NCBI GenBank assembly: GCA_942493075.1
Contig: OW818681.1
Location: 1,178,001 to 1,242,000, forward strand
Length of the DNA: 64,000 nucleotides
From: JBBQYD01 sp942493075
Lineage (GTDB): Bacteria > Verrucomicrobiota > Verrucomicrobiia > Limisphaerales > UBA8199
Direction: 5' to 3'
The notes beneath the pieces were generated by a model. That model was not told where the DNA came from. It did no database searches and saw only the letters and a program-made list of their open reading frames with translations. The position numbers and the translations under genes are program-made. Within the stretch, counting starts at the first letter, position 1. Each line of letters begins with the position of its first letter. Shown piece after piece: positions 5,728-14,193 of the stretch.

Positions 5728-8694
5728 TTACTGGGCCTTAACCCGAAAGAACTTAAGCCCGTCCACTGACACCTTGTTGGTGAGCAGGACCCCTGTTCCC
5801 GTCTGGGCGCTGCCTTCAGCGGCCCAACTGCCGGAGTTCATGCTGAGACGCGACTCAAGTTGGTAGGAAAACCCTGCTTGGGAGGGGTAGGTGATCTCAA
5901 TCATCCCCGAGGCCAGGATGGATACCAGGCCGAACTCGCTTGGAACCGGTGTCACAACAGCCGGGACTTCGCTGGCATACTCCGTGACGGGGGGAGAGAA
6001 CCCGAGCTGGCTCATTGCAGTCCAACCGTCTGTCCACAAGGCCCTGTTGAATGCGCCTTTAAAGGAGACAGGGGTGTAGAAGGCGTCTGTGGGGACCCTG
6101 GTGGAGGAGAGGGCGGGGCTGTTGGCCTGGAGCCTGGGGTCCAGAAGGCCGTTAGTGGAGCGGCTCACGTTGATCAGCATCGGGTTGATGGTTGTGTTGC
6201 TGCGCGATGCATCGGTAAAGAGCACGGCTGAACGGCTGTTGTAGGGAGTGGTGAACCCGTGGAAGATGTTTTCACGAAAATCCAGCAGACCCGCCGCCAG
6301 CATCGCCCCGCTGCGATCATCGGAGATGTTCACGCCAATCGTCCCGGAATCGGACTGGTTGAAGTCCGTGAAGATGCTGTTATAAACGCGAGGCGAGCAG
6401 TATTCGCGAATCGTCAGGCCATGATTGACGGTTGACTGCCCTGCGCCTGAGCCGGCGCCAATCCATGTGCCATTGTACACTTCAAAGTTGGCAATCGGAG
6501 CATTGCTCACGGCGATGCCGCTGGGTTCGCCGTTCCATTCCCCACCGCTGTCGCGCTTGCCGTTCTCCTGGATCGCAAACCAGAACTGGTTTTTGCCGCG
6601 ATACCCCTGGTCAGCATCAAACGCATCGTCATCGTTGAAGGCGCTGACAATGTACTTCGTGTTCACGGTCCCGCCAAAAAACTCGACTCCATCGTCAGCC
6701 GTCGCGTACAGCTCCACATGGTCAATGGTGGTGCCGCTGCCCACCGCGCCCAATGAGAGCCCGTTGAGTTCTTTGTTGGCCAGGAACTGGAAGCCGCCAT
6801 GCCGGATCGATACATAACGGATCACCCCCGAGTTATCCGCATCATTGTTGCCGCCGAACCGGTAAGCGTTTTGCCCGCCAATGGTGTTGTCCGGGAGGCC
6901 TTCAAAAACATCATACTTTGGGCTGGCCGCATTGCCGGCAGTGCTTGAGGAGGTGTTTAACACAGCTCGGCCAAGCACTACTACACCGCCCCACAAGCCA
7001 CGCTGGTAAATGCCCATGTCATCGGCCAGGGAGGTATCGTCCAATTCAGCCGTAAAGATGATGGGCTGAGCGGGAGTCCCCACCGCGTGAATTTTCGCAC
7101 CTGCTGTCACAAACAGGGCGCTGGCGCTCTCGCCAGTGGTTGGCGCCGCCACACCTTTAATGACAGTGCCCGGTTCGATGGTCAGTGTCGCTGGCGCAAG
7201 CACATGAATGAACCCATCCATGTAATACACGTTGGTGTTATACCACGTCGTGTCAGCCACGATGTCAGTCTTCACAGTCACCTCATCCATGGGCTCAGCC
7301 CGAAGGCTGGGTAGAAAACCGAGCGAATCCAACGCGGTCCACCCTTTAAGCCAGAGAGTTGCATCATCGAATGCGCCTTTGAAGGAGACAGGAGTGTAGA
7401 AGGCGTCTGTGGGGACCCTGGTGGAGGAGAGTGCGGGGCTGTTGGCCTGGAGCCTGGGGTCCAGAAGGCCGTTAGTGGAGCGGCTCACGCTGATCAGCAT
7501 TGGGTTGATGGTTGTGTTGCTGCGCGATGCATCGGTAAAGAGCACGGCTGAACGGCTGTTGTAGGGAGTAGTGAATCCGTGGAAAATGTTTTCACGAAGA
7601 TCCAGCAGGCCCGCCGCCAGCATCGCCCCGCTGCGATCATCGGAGATGTTCACGCCAATCGTCCCGGCGTTGGACTGGTTGAAGTCCGTGAAAATGCTGT
7701 TATAAACGCGAGGCGAACAGTATTCGCGAATCGTCAGGCCATGATTGACGGTTGTCTGCCCTGCGCCTGAGCCGGCGCCAATCCATGTGCCGTTGTACAC
7801 TTCAAAGTTGGCAATCGGCGCATTGCTCACGGCGATGCCGCTGGGTTCGCCGTTCCATTCCCCACCGCTGTCGCGCTTGCCGTTCTCCTGGATCGCAAAC
7901 CAGAACTGGTTTTTGCCGCGATACCCCTGGTCAGCATCAAACGCATCGTCATCGTTGAAGGCGCTGACAATGTACTTCGTGTTCACGGTCCCGCCAAAAA
8001 ACTCGACTCCATCGTCAGCCGTCGCGTACAGCTCCACATGGTCAATGGTGGTGCCGCTGCCCACCGCGCCCAATGAGAGCCCGTTGAGTTCTTTGTTGGC
8101 CAGGAACTGGAAGCCGCCATGCCGGATCGATACATAACGGATCACCCCCGAGTTATCCGCATCATTGTTGCCGCCGAACCGGTAAGCGTTTTGCCCGCCA
8201 ATGGTGTTGTCCGGGAGGCCTTCAAAAACATCATACTTTGGGCTGGCCGCTTTGCCGGCAGTGCTTGAGGAGGTGTTTAACACAGCTCGGCCAAGCACTA
8301 CTACACCGCCCCACAAGCCACGCTGGTAAATGCCCATGTCATCGGCCAGGGAGGTATCGTCCAATTCAGCCGTAAAGATGATGGGCTGAGCGGGAGTCCC
8401 CACCGCGTGAATTTTCGCACCTGCTGTCACAAACAGGGCGCTGGCGCTCTCGCCAGTGGTTGGCGCCGCCACACCTTTAATGACAGTGCCCGGTTCGATG
8501 GTCAGTGTCGCTGGCGCAAGCACATGAATGAACCCATCCATGTAATACACGTTGGTGTTATACCACGTCGTGTCAGCCACGATGTCAGCTTTCACAGTCA
8601 CCTCATCCACGGGCTCAGCCCGTAGGCCGGCCGAGGGCAGTAGGCTGGCAGCAGCAAGGGCCACCGCGAGCGTCAGACGATTCATTATCTTCAT
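5728..8694 (-). CDS. Duplicated beta-helix surface/periplasmic protein
   Basis: A 988-residue exported protein. ATG 8694 is chosen because AGGA lies 7 nt upstream; the signal peptide is MNRLTLAVALAAASLLPSAG. It contains two copies of a 440-residue module, each starting EPxDEVTVKxDIVADTTWYN, with TIEPGTVIKG, YRFGGNNDADNSG, GTTIDHVELYATADDGVEFF and DDDAFDADQGYRGKNQFWF motifs typical of right-handed parallel beta-helix proteins often encoded beside TonB-dependent receptors. The two copies are about 98% identical in DNA. The C-terminal ~75 residues (ITYPSQAGFSYQLES ... LKFFRVKAQ) form a small all-beta module common on Verrucomicrobiota exported proteins. Acidic Asp-rich loops suggest cation or ligand binding. 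It follows the receptor gene at 8819, so it is probably the surface partner of that receptor; the substrate is unknown. Confidence 0.8.
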   Translation of the reverse strand: MKIMNRLTLAVALAAASLLPSAGLRAEPVDEVTVKADIVADTTWYNTNVYYMDGFIHVLAPATLTIEPGTVIKGVAAPTTGESASALFVTAGAKIHAVGTPAQPIIFTAELDDTSLADDMGIYQRGLWGGVVVLGRAVLNTSSSTAGKAASPKYDVFEGLPDNTIGGQNAYRFGGNNDADNSGVIRYVSIRHGGFQFLANKELNGLSLGAVGSGTTIDHVELYATADDGVEFFGGTVNTKYIVSAFNDDDAFDADQGYRGKNQFWFAIQENGKRDSGGEWNGEPSGIAVSNAPIANFEVYNGTWIGAGSGAGQTTVNHGLTIREYCSPRVYNSIFTDFNQSNAGTIGVNISDDRSGAMLAAGLLDLRENIFHGFTTPYNSRSAVLFTDASRSNTTINPMLISVSRSTNGLLDPRLQANSPALSSTRVPTDAFYTPVSFKGAFDDATLWLKGWTALDSLGFLPSLRAEPMDEVTVKTDIVADTTWYNTNVYYMDGFIHVLAPATLTIEPGTVIKGVAAPTTGESASALFVTAGAKIHAVGTPAQPIIFTAELDDTSLADDMGIYQRGLWGGVVVLGRAVLNTSSSTAGNAASPKYDVFEGLPDNTIGGQNAYRFGGNNDADNSGVIRYVSIRHGGFQFLANKELNGLSLGAVGSGTTIDHVELYATADDGVEFFGGTVNTKYIVSAFNDDDAFDADQGYRGKNQFWFAIQENGKRDSGGEWNGEPSGIAVSNAPIANFEVYNGTWIGAGSGAGQSTVNHGLTIREYCSPRVYNSIFTDFNQSDSGTIGVNISDDRSGAMLAAGLLDFRENIFHGFTTPYNSRSAVLFTDASRSNTTINPMLINVSRSTNGLLDPRLQANSPALSSTRVPTDAFYTPVSFKGAFNRALWTDGWTAMSQLGFSPPVTEYASEVPAVVTPVPSEFGLVSILASGMIEITYPSQAGFSYQLESRLSMNSGSWAAEGSAQTGTGVLLTNKVSVDGLKFFRVKAQ
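6050..7305. repeat. Long tandem repeat, copy B (C-terminal half)
   Basis: This segment repeats at 7370-8625 with a constant offset of 1320 bp (440 codons, in frame). By my line-by-line comparison about 17-18 mismatches fall between 6050 and 6500, while 6500 to about 7268 differs at only one or two positions from its partner. It encodes the C-terminal copy of the beta-helix module. Confidence 0.95.
7370..8625. repeat. Long tandem repeat, copy A (N-terminal half)
   Basis: Partner of 6050-7305, encoding the first beta-helix module. The junction falls in the LPS-LRAEP motif: the signal peptide end (SLLPSAGLRAEP) and the inter-module linker (LGFLPSLRAEP) resemble each other, so the duplicated unit runs from the signal-peptide end to the module's C-terminus. 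Confidence 0.95.
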
Positions 8695-8818
8695 TTTGAT
8701 ATCCTGCATTGGTTAATCAGTGCTTGTTGAGTTGCATGGTTCGCTGTGTGCGAATGTAAGGATTAAGGCTGCTGTATATTGAGGTCTCGTGCTGTTGGGG
8801 TCACAAGCGTGTGACTTT

Positions 8819-11809
8819 CTAGAATTCGTAGCTCATTGAAAACGAGAACGTGCGACCTCTCGTGTAGCTCGAGTAGATCCCCTGGCTTTCTTTTCCGTAG
8901 GTTCGTTCCAAGGTTGGGTCCAGCAGGTTTCGTAGCGCGATCTTCATCCGCATGTTGCGTCCGATCCTCTGTGAAATGCTCACATCGAGCTGATCAAAGG
9001 GTTGCTCATAAATGTCCGGCGCCGAAAGGTTCGCGATAATCAGGCGTGGACCAAAAACGTTGTAACTGATGGAAAAGGATGTGCCCCAGATTGGATTGTC
9101 GTAACCCAGATCCATGTTGATGATGTAGGGAGACTGATCCGCCAGGGGGCGAGTGTCGCCGAGCAGGCCGGGTTTGGTATGATTTGCCTTCTGAAGGTCC
9201 GAAACCGGCTGTTCGGAGTCCATCAAGGTCAGGTTGCCGCCAAGACTCCAGTGCCGGAATCCGAGCCCGAGAAGATCGAGCGATTTTCTGGCTTCGAACT
9301 CAACGCCGTAAACCTGAGCTTCCGGTCGATTGACAAACGTTACGATATCGCCGGCCGATGAGATAAACTCCTTTTCGATAACATCCTCAAGGTCCTTATA
9401 AAAGAGGCCTACCGAAAAGAGCTCTCCGGGCCGGGGGAACCATTCAAGGCGGGCGTCGTAGTTTCTGATGGCTGTCATGTGCAGTTGCGGATTGCCAACG
9501 ATAAACTCATCAAGCACGGGGTCGTAGGTTCTGATTCCCGCCAATTCGCGAAACGACGGACGCGTGACGGTCTCTCCGTAGTTGAGCCTTAGATTCCAAT
9601 GGGGATGGGGCGACCAAACCAGGCCAATAGAAGGCAGGATATCCTCTTGCTCCAAGGCGGGAGGCGAGTTCGTTTCTCCCGGTTTGACTCCTTCGGAAGG
9701 GACGGTTGTAAATGAAGACGTGCGGATGCTTGTTCTCTCGAAGCGTGCCCCGCCCACCAGTCGGAAAGTGGACAGCAAGGGAATATCCAACATTGCATAG
9801 TATGCGGGCAATTTGCTCTCGGCCTCGTAATAGGATCGGTCGGATGGGGATTGAATGTAGCTTGCCCATGGAAAGATGTAGACCGTTTGCGTGCCGCTGA
9901 CATAGTTGGTTTGAACGGAGCCAGTCATTCCGGTTTTTCCCTCGGTCAGGAAATCATTGGGATCTGACGGGTAAATGCCGCCCGGGACGTCATACTGAAG
10001 TATCCGCTCGCGATAGTTTCTGGCAGCTTCGCTGTAGAAATAACCGGCTTTGGCCATACCTTCTCGTGTATCAGCCACAAGGAAAGGGAGTGAAACATCC
10101 ACCTTCATGCTGTCGTTTGCCTCCTCTAGATAGCGCCAGTACCGGGTAGGGAGCTTCGGGTCCAGTCCCGAAAGGCCCCAATCACCGCCATTGACGTTAT
10201 AAAACCTGGTATCCGGCTCGTCTTGAGAGGTCTGGGTGGTTGTTCCAAGCCAGTCGATCTTCAACCCTGCCAGCGCCTCAAACCGGTGGTCCCCGCGCAG
10301 TTGGTGAGAGGTAAGGTTACGCTCAATGAAGTAGAGGCGGTGCATGGCGAGGTCGGTGAAATTGTTGTAGTTATCTTCGCCAGTGCGTAAGCGAGCAGAG
10401 TCCTCGCTGTACTGATTGAAGATAAAGTTGTACCCCAACTGGTGGTCGGGCAAAAGTTGGTAGGCCACCGAGGCAGTTGCTGCCCAGTTTACTTCTTCAG
10501 TCCCCTTGGTTTCCAAGAACTTTTTGCGAACCTCCAGCTCATCCGAATCATTCTGGTAGAATGACCGGTTTACTTCCCCCTTGTCATAAAAGGAAAAGCT
10601 GCGGGAATAGGGGAGGCTGGCAAAAACTCCCAATGGTTTTCCAAAGAGGAAAAGAGTATCTCCCGCGGCTAGAACAAAGTTGTGGGCTGGCAAGGGAGCC
10701 TCCCTGGTTCCGGCGAATTCCGCCGGGCCCGCCAGTTTCGTAAGGCCATCCAACTTAATATTCTGCTCAATCGCTTCGGCCTGACGCGGGGTGGGCGGGT
10801 TGCGGGTGGATAGAGAGGTGTAAGCCTGCCCTATCTTGAGATCGGAATCCCAGAATTCTTTTGGTAATGCGCGAGTCCCGTCATCCATCCCGAGCCAGTC
10901 CCTGCCGCCGCCGGAGTAGGTCAGGAAATCCTTGTTGCCTGTTGTTTGGGTATTGTAGGAGGTGCCGAGTTCCATCGAGACAAACGGTCGTTCGGGGAAG
11001 GAACGCGTGACAATGTTGATGTTACCCCCGGTGAAACTGCCGGGTTGATCTGGTGTGAAGGTCTTGGTCACAACCACCCTGTCGATAATTTTGGCTGGAA
11101 ACATGTCGAGCGATGCGGACCTGCGGTAAGGATCAGCGGAAGGCAATTCGGCGCCATTCAAAGTTGCTGCACTATACCGATCTGTGAGACCACGTATCAC
11201 GGCATATTTGCCTTCCACAACCGACGCGCCTGATATCCTTGCAACAATGTCACCTGCATCACTGACGCTGGACTTGCTGATCTGCTCAGACCCGAAGGCT
11301 TCTACGGAGGCAGCAGCTTTTGACCGTTCCTGAAGCAGAGCTTTGGTGGTGCTTGGGCCCGCGTTGCGCATCACAGGCTCCGGCTTCTTGATTATGCCGG
11401 TGCGAGTTGGGGACGTGGTGGATGTTTTCTGCCCTGCCTGGCGTGAACTAGCCTGGCCTCCCGTCGGTTTGTCGGATTGCTGCCGGGTGTCTTGGAAGAA
11501 ACTCTCGCCCTCGGCTGCTGCCGGCGCGTCGGACGCCACAGCGCGGCGTGTGCCACTGCCCGCAGGCGCGGGCATTCCCTGATTAATAGGGGGCAGTTTT
11601 GCGGCAGGGGCAGCTTTTTGCTGGATTGGCTTTTGCTCTTGTTTGTCTTGCTTCTTATCCGAGTGAACGTACTGAAGCACGGCCTGGCGAATCTGTTCGA
11701 GTTTGCCGGTTTTATAGGCCCAAAAGACAACGCCACCGATCAGCACAACGTGCAGGACGACGGCGATCACAACGCTGGTATGGTCTTTCGGGGGCTTGCG
11801 ACCTGACAT
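8819..11809 (-). CDS. TonB-dependent receptor with TonB-like N-terminal anchor
   Basis: A 996-residue protein. Residues 1-11 are basic and 12-32 form a single transmembrane helix (SVVIAVVLHVVLIGGVVFW) with a His at position 20, matching the placement of the essential His in the TonB transmembrane helix. A charged, Lys/Gln/Pro/Ala-rich linker of about 120 residues follows (KKQDKQEQKPIQQKAAPAAK). The plug domain begins near residue 165 (DAGDIVARISGASVVEGKYA, then VIRGLTDRYSAATLNGAELP and FTGGNINIVTRSFP). From ~270 to the end it is a 22-strand-type barrel closing in ...GRTFSFSMSYEF with a terminal Phe. There is no separate tonB gene here and no TonB C-terminal domain. ExbD and ExbB lie 54 bp upstream. 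It probably imports a ligand handled by the beta-helix protein downstream. The N-terminus could alternatively be an uncleaved export signal. Confidence 0.88.
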   Translation of the reverse strand: MSGRKPPKDHTSVVIAVVLHVVLIGGVVFWAYKTGKLEQIRQAVLQYVHSDKKQDKQEQKPIQQKAAPAAKLPPINQGMPAPAGSGTRRAVASDAPAAAEGESFFQDTRQQSDKPTGGQASSRQAGQKTSTTSPTRTGIIKKPEPVMRNAGPSTTKALLQERSKAAASVEAFGSEQISKSSVSDAGDIVARISGASVVEGKYAVIRGLTDRYSAATLNGAELPSADPYRRSASLDMFPAKIIDRVVVTKTFTPDQPGSFTGGNINIVTRSFPERPFVSMELGTSYNTQTTGNKDFLTYSGGGRDWLGMDDGTRALPKEFWDSDLKIGQAYTSLSTRNPPTPRQAEAIEQNIKLDGLTKLAGPAEFAGTREAPLPAHNFVLAAGDTLFLFGKPLGVFASLPYSRSFSFYDKGEVNRSFYQNDSDELEVRKKFLETKGTEEVNWAATASVAYQLLPDHQLGYNFIFNQYSEDSARLRTGEDNYNNFTDLAMHRLYFIERNLTSHQLRGDHRFEALAGLKIDWLGTTTQTSQDEPDTRFYNVNGGDWGLSGLDPKLPTRYWRYLEEANDSMKVDVSLPFLVADTREGMAKAGYFYSEAARNYRERILQYDVPGGIYPSDPNDFLTEGKTGMTGSVQTNYVSGTQTVYIFPWASYIQSPSDRSYYEAESKLPAYYAMLDIPLLSTFRLVGGARFERTSIRTSSFTTVPSEGVKPGETNSPPALEQEDILPSIGLVWSPHPHWNLRLNYGETVTRPSFRELAGIRTYDPVLDEFIVGNPQLHMTAIRNYDARLEWFPRPGELFSVGLFYKDLEDVIEKEFISSAGDIVTFVNRPEAQVYGVEFEARKSLDLLGLGFRHWSLGGNLTLMDSEQPVSDLQKANHTKPGLLGDTRPLADQSPYIINMDLGYDNPIWGTSFSISYNVFGPRLIIANLSAPDIYEQPFDQLDVSISQRIGRNMRMKIALRNLLDPTLERTYGKESQGIYSSYTRGRTFSFSMSYEF

Positions 11810-11863
11810 TGAATAGGTCCGGTGTAAAAGTTGTTCGACTGGCTGCGGTGGTGTGGTCCTCGC

Positions 11864-12274
11864 TCAATTGGCGATTGTCTCTGTCGCCAGGCCGACCTTG
11901 CTCACATTGGCCGACACAAGAACATCTAAGACTCCAACGACCTTTTGATACTGAATGCGCTGGTCCCCACGAACCACGACGTTCAAATCAGGATCTTGCT
12001 TTCGGAACTCGACGAGCGTGCGCAATAGTTGTTCCTCGGTCATCTCAACAGTGTTCAGATAAATCCGTCCTGAATTATCAACCGTGATATAGTTCACTTT
12101 CGAAGGAGCTTCCTTGGGTCTGCTGGAAGCTGTCGGCAGCGAAATGTTCAGGTCGTTTACCGCTGGTGCTGTGGTGATGATGAAGATCACCAGCAGCACG
12201 AATGCAAGGTCGAGCAGTGGAGTGATGTTCAACTCGGTTAGAGTGTGATGTTTGGAGGCGGAGAACTTCTTCAT
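11864..12274 (-). CDS. exbD: ExbD/TolR-family biopolymer transport protein
   Basis: A 136-residue inner-membrane protein with a short cytoplasmic N-terminus, one transmembrane helix (LLDLAFVLLVIFIITTA, residues ~20-37) carrying the conserved proton-path Asp, and a periplasmic domain ending ...VSANVSKVGLATETIAN. This is the standard ExbD/TolR plan and length. Its ATG overlaps the ExbB stop by 4 bp (ATGA), so translation is coupled. With ExbB it forms the proton-driven motor that would energise the receptor encoded next. Confidence 0.92.
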   Translation of the reverse strand: MKKFSASKHHTLTELNITPLLDLAFVLLVIFIITTAPAVNDLNISLPTASSRPKEAPSKVNYITVDNSGRIYLNTVEMTEEQLLRTLVEFRKQDPDLNVVVRGDQRIQYQKVVGVLDVLVSANVSKVGLATETIAN

Positions 12275-13164
12275 AGATTTGCGGCGGGTTGAACGCGGAT
12301 CATAGTGCCTGGGCTTGGAGGTTGTGGGAATGCCTGGCGTAAAGCGCTGGCAACCTCATCTGCAATTGAACGATTATCAACGTACGCGTGCTCGATAGCG
12401 GTAGCGTATTCGGTGTTAAAGTTGTCCAATTCCTGTGTGATCGCCCGGATGAGAGTGATCATATAGTTGTAAGCAAACATGGCCGGAATCGCCACGAACA
12501 GACCAACCACAGTTGCGATTAACGCCCCCGCCACCCCAGGCGCCATCGCCGTCAGACTGGCCGCCTGTACTTTGGCGATCCCGGAAAATGTCTCCATCAC
12601 ACCCCAAACGGTGCCCAACAACCCAATGAACGGGCCTCCAGCGACAGCGGTGGAAAGGACAATCATTCCCTTTTCGAGGCTGATCGCCTGCGCGCTGGCG
12701 GATCGTTCAAGCACAGCTCTGTAGGATTCAAAGGCAGCCACACTTACCTTGCGCCGATTGGCCTTCGAAAAGAAATCCGTTGCAGGTTCGCTATGAGTAG
12801 TGGAGGCGATGCTCGGTGGTGTCTTCCCTTCTGCTGGGTGGTCCACAACCACGGGATTGTTCTTAAGGTGATAGGAGACTTCTTCCGCACCGTTGAGATA
12901 GATCTCGTAAGCTGGCGCCCCCGTGAAGTCAGCTTTGCTCCTAAAAAGCTCCATAGGATCACGGGTGTCCCGGTAAGCGGAGTAAAATCTCTTCCCTGCT
13001 CTGGAAGCACGGTAAAGTTGGCGACCCTTCTGAATCATAACCGTCCAGCTCAGCATGGATACGATTCCTAGAAGGATTATTGTCACCTTGCCTTCCATCG
13101 TGGCTTTCTCGAATGCGAACTGCAGCGCGTTCGCGAAAAGCGGGCTAACCATTATTTCGTTCAT
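12271..13164 (-). CDS. exbB: ExbB/TolQ/MotA proton channel protein
   Basis: A 297-residue protein from ATG 13164; the frame continues upstream but those residues (Pro/Arg-rich) do not look coding. Three hydrophobic helices are visible: ~20-40 (VTIILLGIVSMLSWTVMI), ~170-195 (LSTAVAGGPFIGLLGTVWGV) and ~205-240 (VAGALIATVVGLFVAIPAMF). The GPFIGLLGTVWGVMETF and APGVAGALIATVVGL signatures are diagnostic of the family. A soluble loop of about 100 residues separates TM1 and TM2. It is the first gene of the exbB-exbD-receptor-beta-helix operon and the stator part of its proton motor. Confidence 0.92.
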   Translation of the reverse strand: MNEIMVSPLFANALQFAFEKATMEGKVTIILLGIVSMLSWTVMIQKGRQLYRASRAGKRFYSAYRDTRDPMELFRSKADFTGAPAYEIYLNGAEEVSYHLKNNPVVVDHPAEGKTPPSIASTTHSEPATDFFSKANRRKVSVAAFESYRAVLERSASAQAISLEKGMIVLSTAVAGGPFIGLLGTVWGVMETFSGIAKVQAASLTAMAPGVAGALIATVVGLFVAIPAMFAYNYMITLIRAITQELDNFNTEYATAIEHAYVDNRSIADEVASALRQAFPQPPSPGTMIRVQPAANL

Positions 13165-13394
13165 ATATAGTCTGGATGCTTCCAATTTCCGTTGAAACGG
13201 GCATCGGGGTGGATGTTCAGGCAAGTCTGTGACGGGTCTGCGCAAGAACGGTCACGTTTGGGTGACAACCGGGATGGGCCTGATCTTCGCGAGTTGAAGG
13301 AATCGAGGCTGCCTCTGAGCCCTCAAAAGTAACAATTGAAGTCTTGCAAATGCGCAGTTCGCCCCTTGAGAATGCTTCCAACATCAACGTCATT

Positions 13395-13652
13395 ATGAAG
13401 AAAGCGACTAAAAGACAGAAAACGACAGACCTTGAAACCCAGCTCCTGGTTGCAAAGTCAGTTCGAGCTGAGAAGCAGCTTGAGCTTGCAAAAAAGAGAT
13501 TGCATAGGGCAAAAGTCCAAGTAAAACACGAACGGCGGGGACTTAAAAAGGCAAAACATACCGCCAAAGAGCTTCGCAAGCTTGCTAAGAAAGCGGTCAA
13601 GCAGTTGCCTGCGGATAAGAAACCAGCGACGCCAAAGGCTCCCAGCAGGTAA
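13395..13652 (+). CDS. Small Lys-rich basic coiled-coil protein
   Basis: An 85-residue protein from ATG 13395 (MKKATKRQKTTDLETQ); an upstream in-frame ATG at 13344 is less likely because the strongly basic protein starts cleanly here. About one third of residues are Lys or Arg, with a central heptad-like helix (RAEKQLELAKKRLHRAK) and a Lys/Ala/Pro-rich tail (KKPATPKAPS) like histone H1-type DNA-binding proteins. It is transcribed divergently from exbB. A nucleoid or nucleic-acid binding role is inferred from composition only. Confidence 0.45.
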   Translation: MKKATKRQKTTDLETQLLVAKSVRAEKQLELAKKRLHRAKVQVKHERRGLKKAKHTAKELRKLAKKAVKQLPADKKPATPKAPSR

Positions 13653-14193
13653 GAGCAACAGCGCTTCGTCTGGCACGAAGACGCTTTCACGGATTACACC
13701 ACTTCTAATCTTGTCGGCAGTCCCGGCTCCTCATAGAAATCCGCCTCCCCGGCCCCGGAGCCACCAGCCGATCAGGCCCTTCCTTCGAACCGGCGAACAG
13801 TTCAGGCTGATGCATACTGGAACCGCAAAACAGTAGAAGCAGTTCGGGATTACACCTGGGGCTCGGCCTGACCTTCGGCTTTCTCCTGAACCGGAACCGG
13901 CTCGCGACGTATCACATTCTCATGGGTGTGCTGCTGCTCCGGGACCCGACCGTGATCGAGCCTATGCCTCGACTGCGGTTCCACTAATTCCTCACAAATC
14001 GGTCGTATCTGGATTCCAGGCTGCGTCAGGTTGCAGCATCGGAAATGTCCGTCACCCCCCTGTCACAGCATTGTTCCCGCATCGTCGTTGGTTCAACCGC
14101 TCTGCCTACGATAGTTTCCGCCGGGTCTAGGGAACTTTGCCCAGATAGTTCCTTTGACGCTGATAGCAAAAAAACCTGACGTAAACGAGAACC
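13653..14193. other. Non-coding stretch, nothing recognised
   Basis: About 540 bp with no convincing gene on either strand, no tRNA-like fold and no strong terminator. It must contain the promoter of the pilin-like gene at 14194, but I cannot assign a -35/-10 pair with confidence. Confidence 0.5.

Noticed and set aside
6050..8625. Tandem duplication as a simple assembly error
   Set aside because: About 20 base differences between copies, uneven distribution and a preserved reading frame argue for a real duplication, although long-read confirmation is still desirable.
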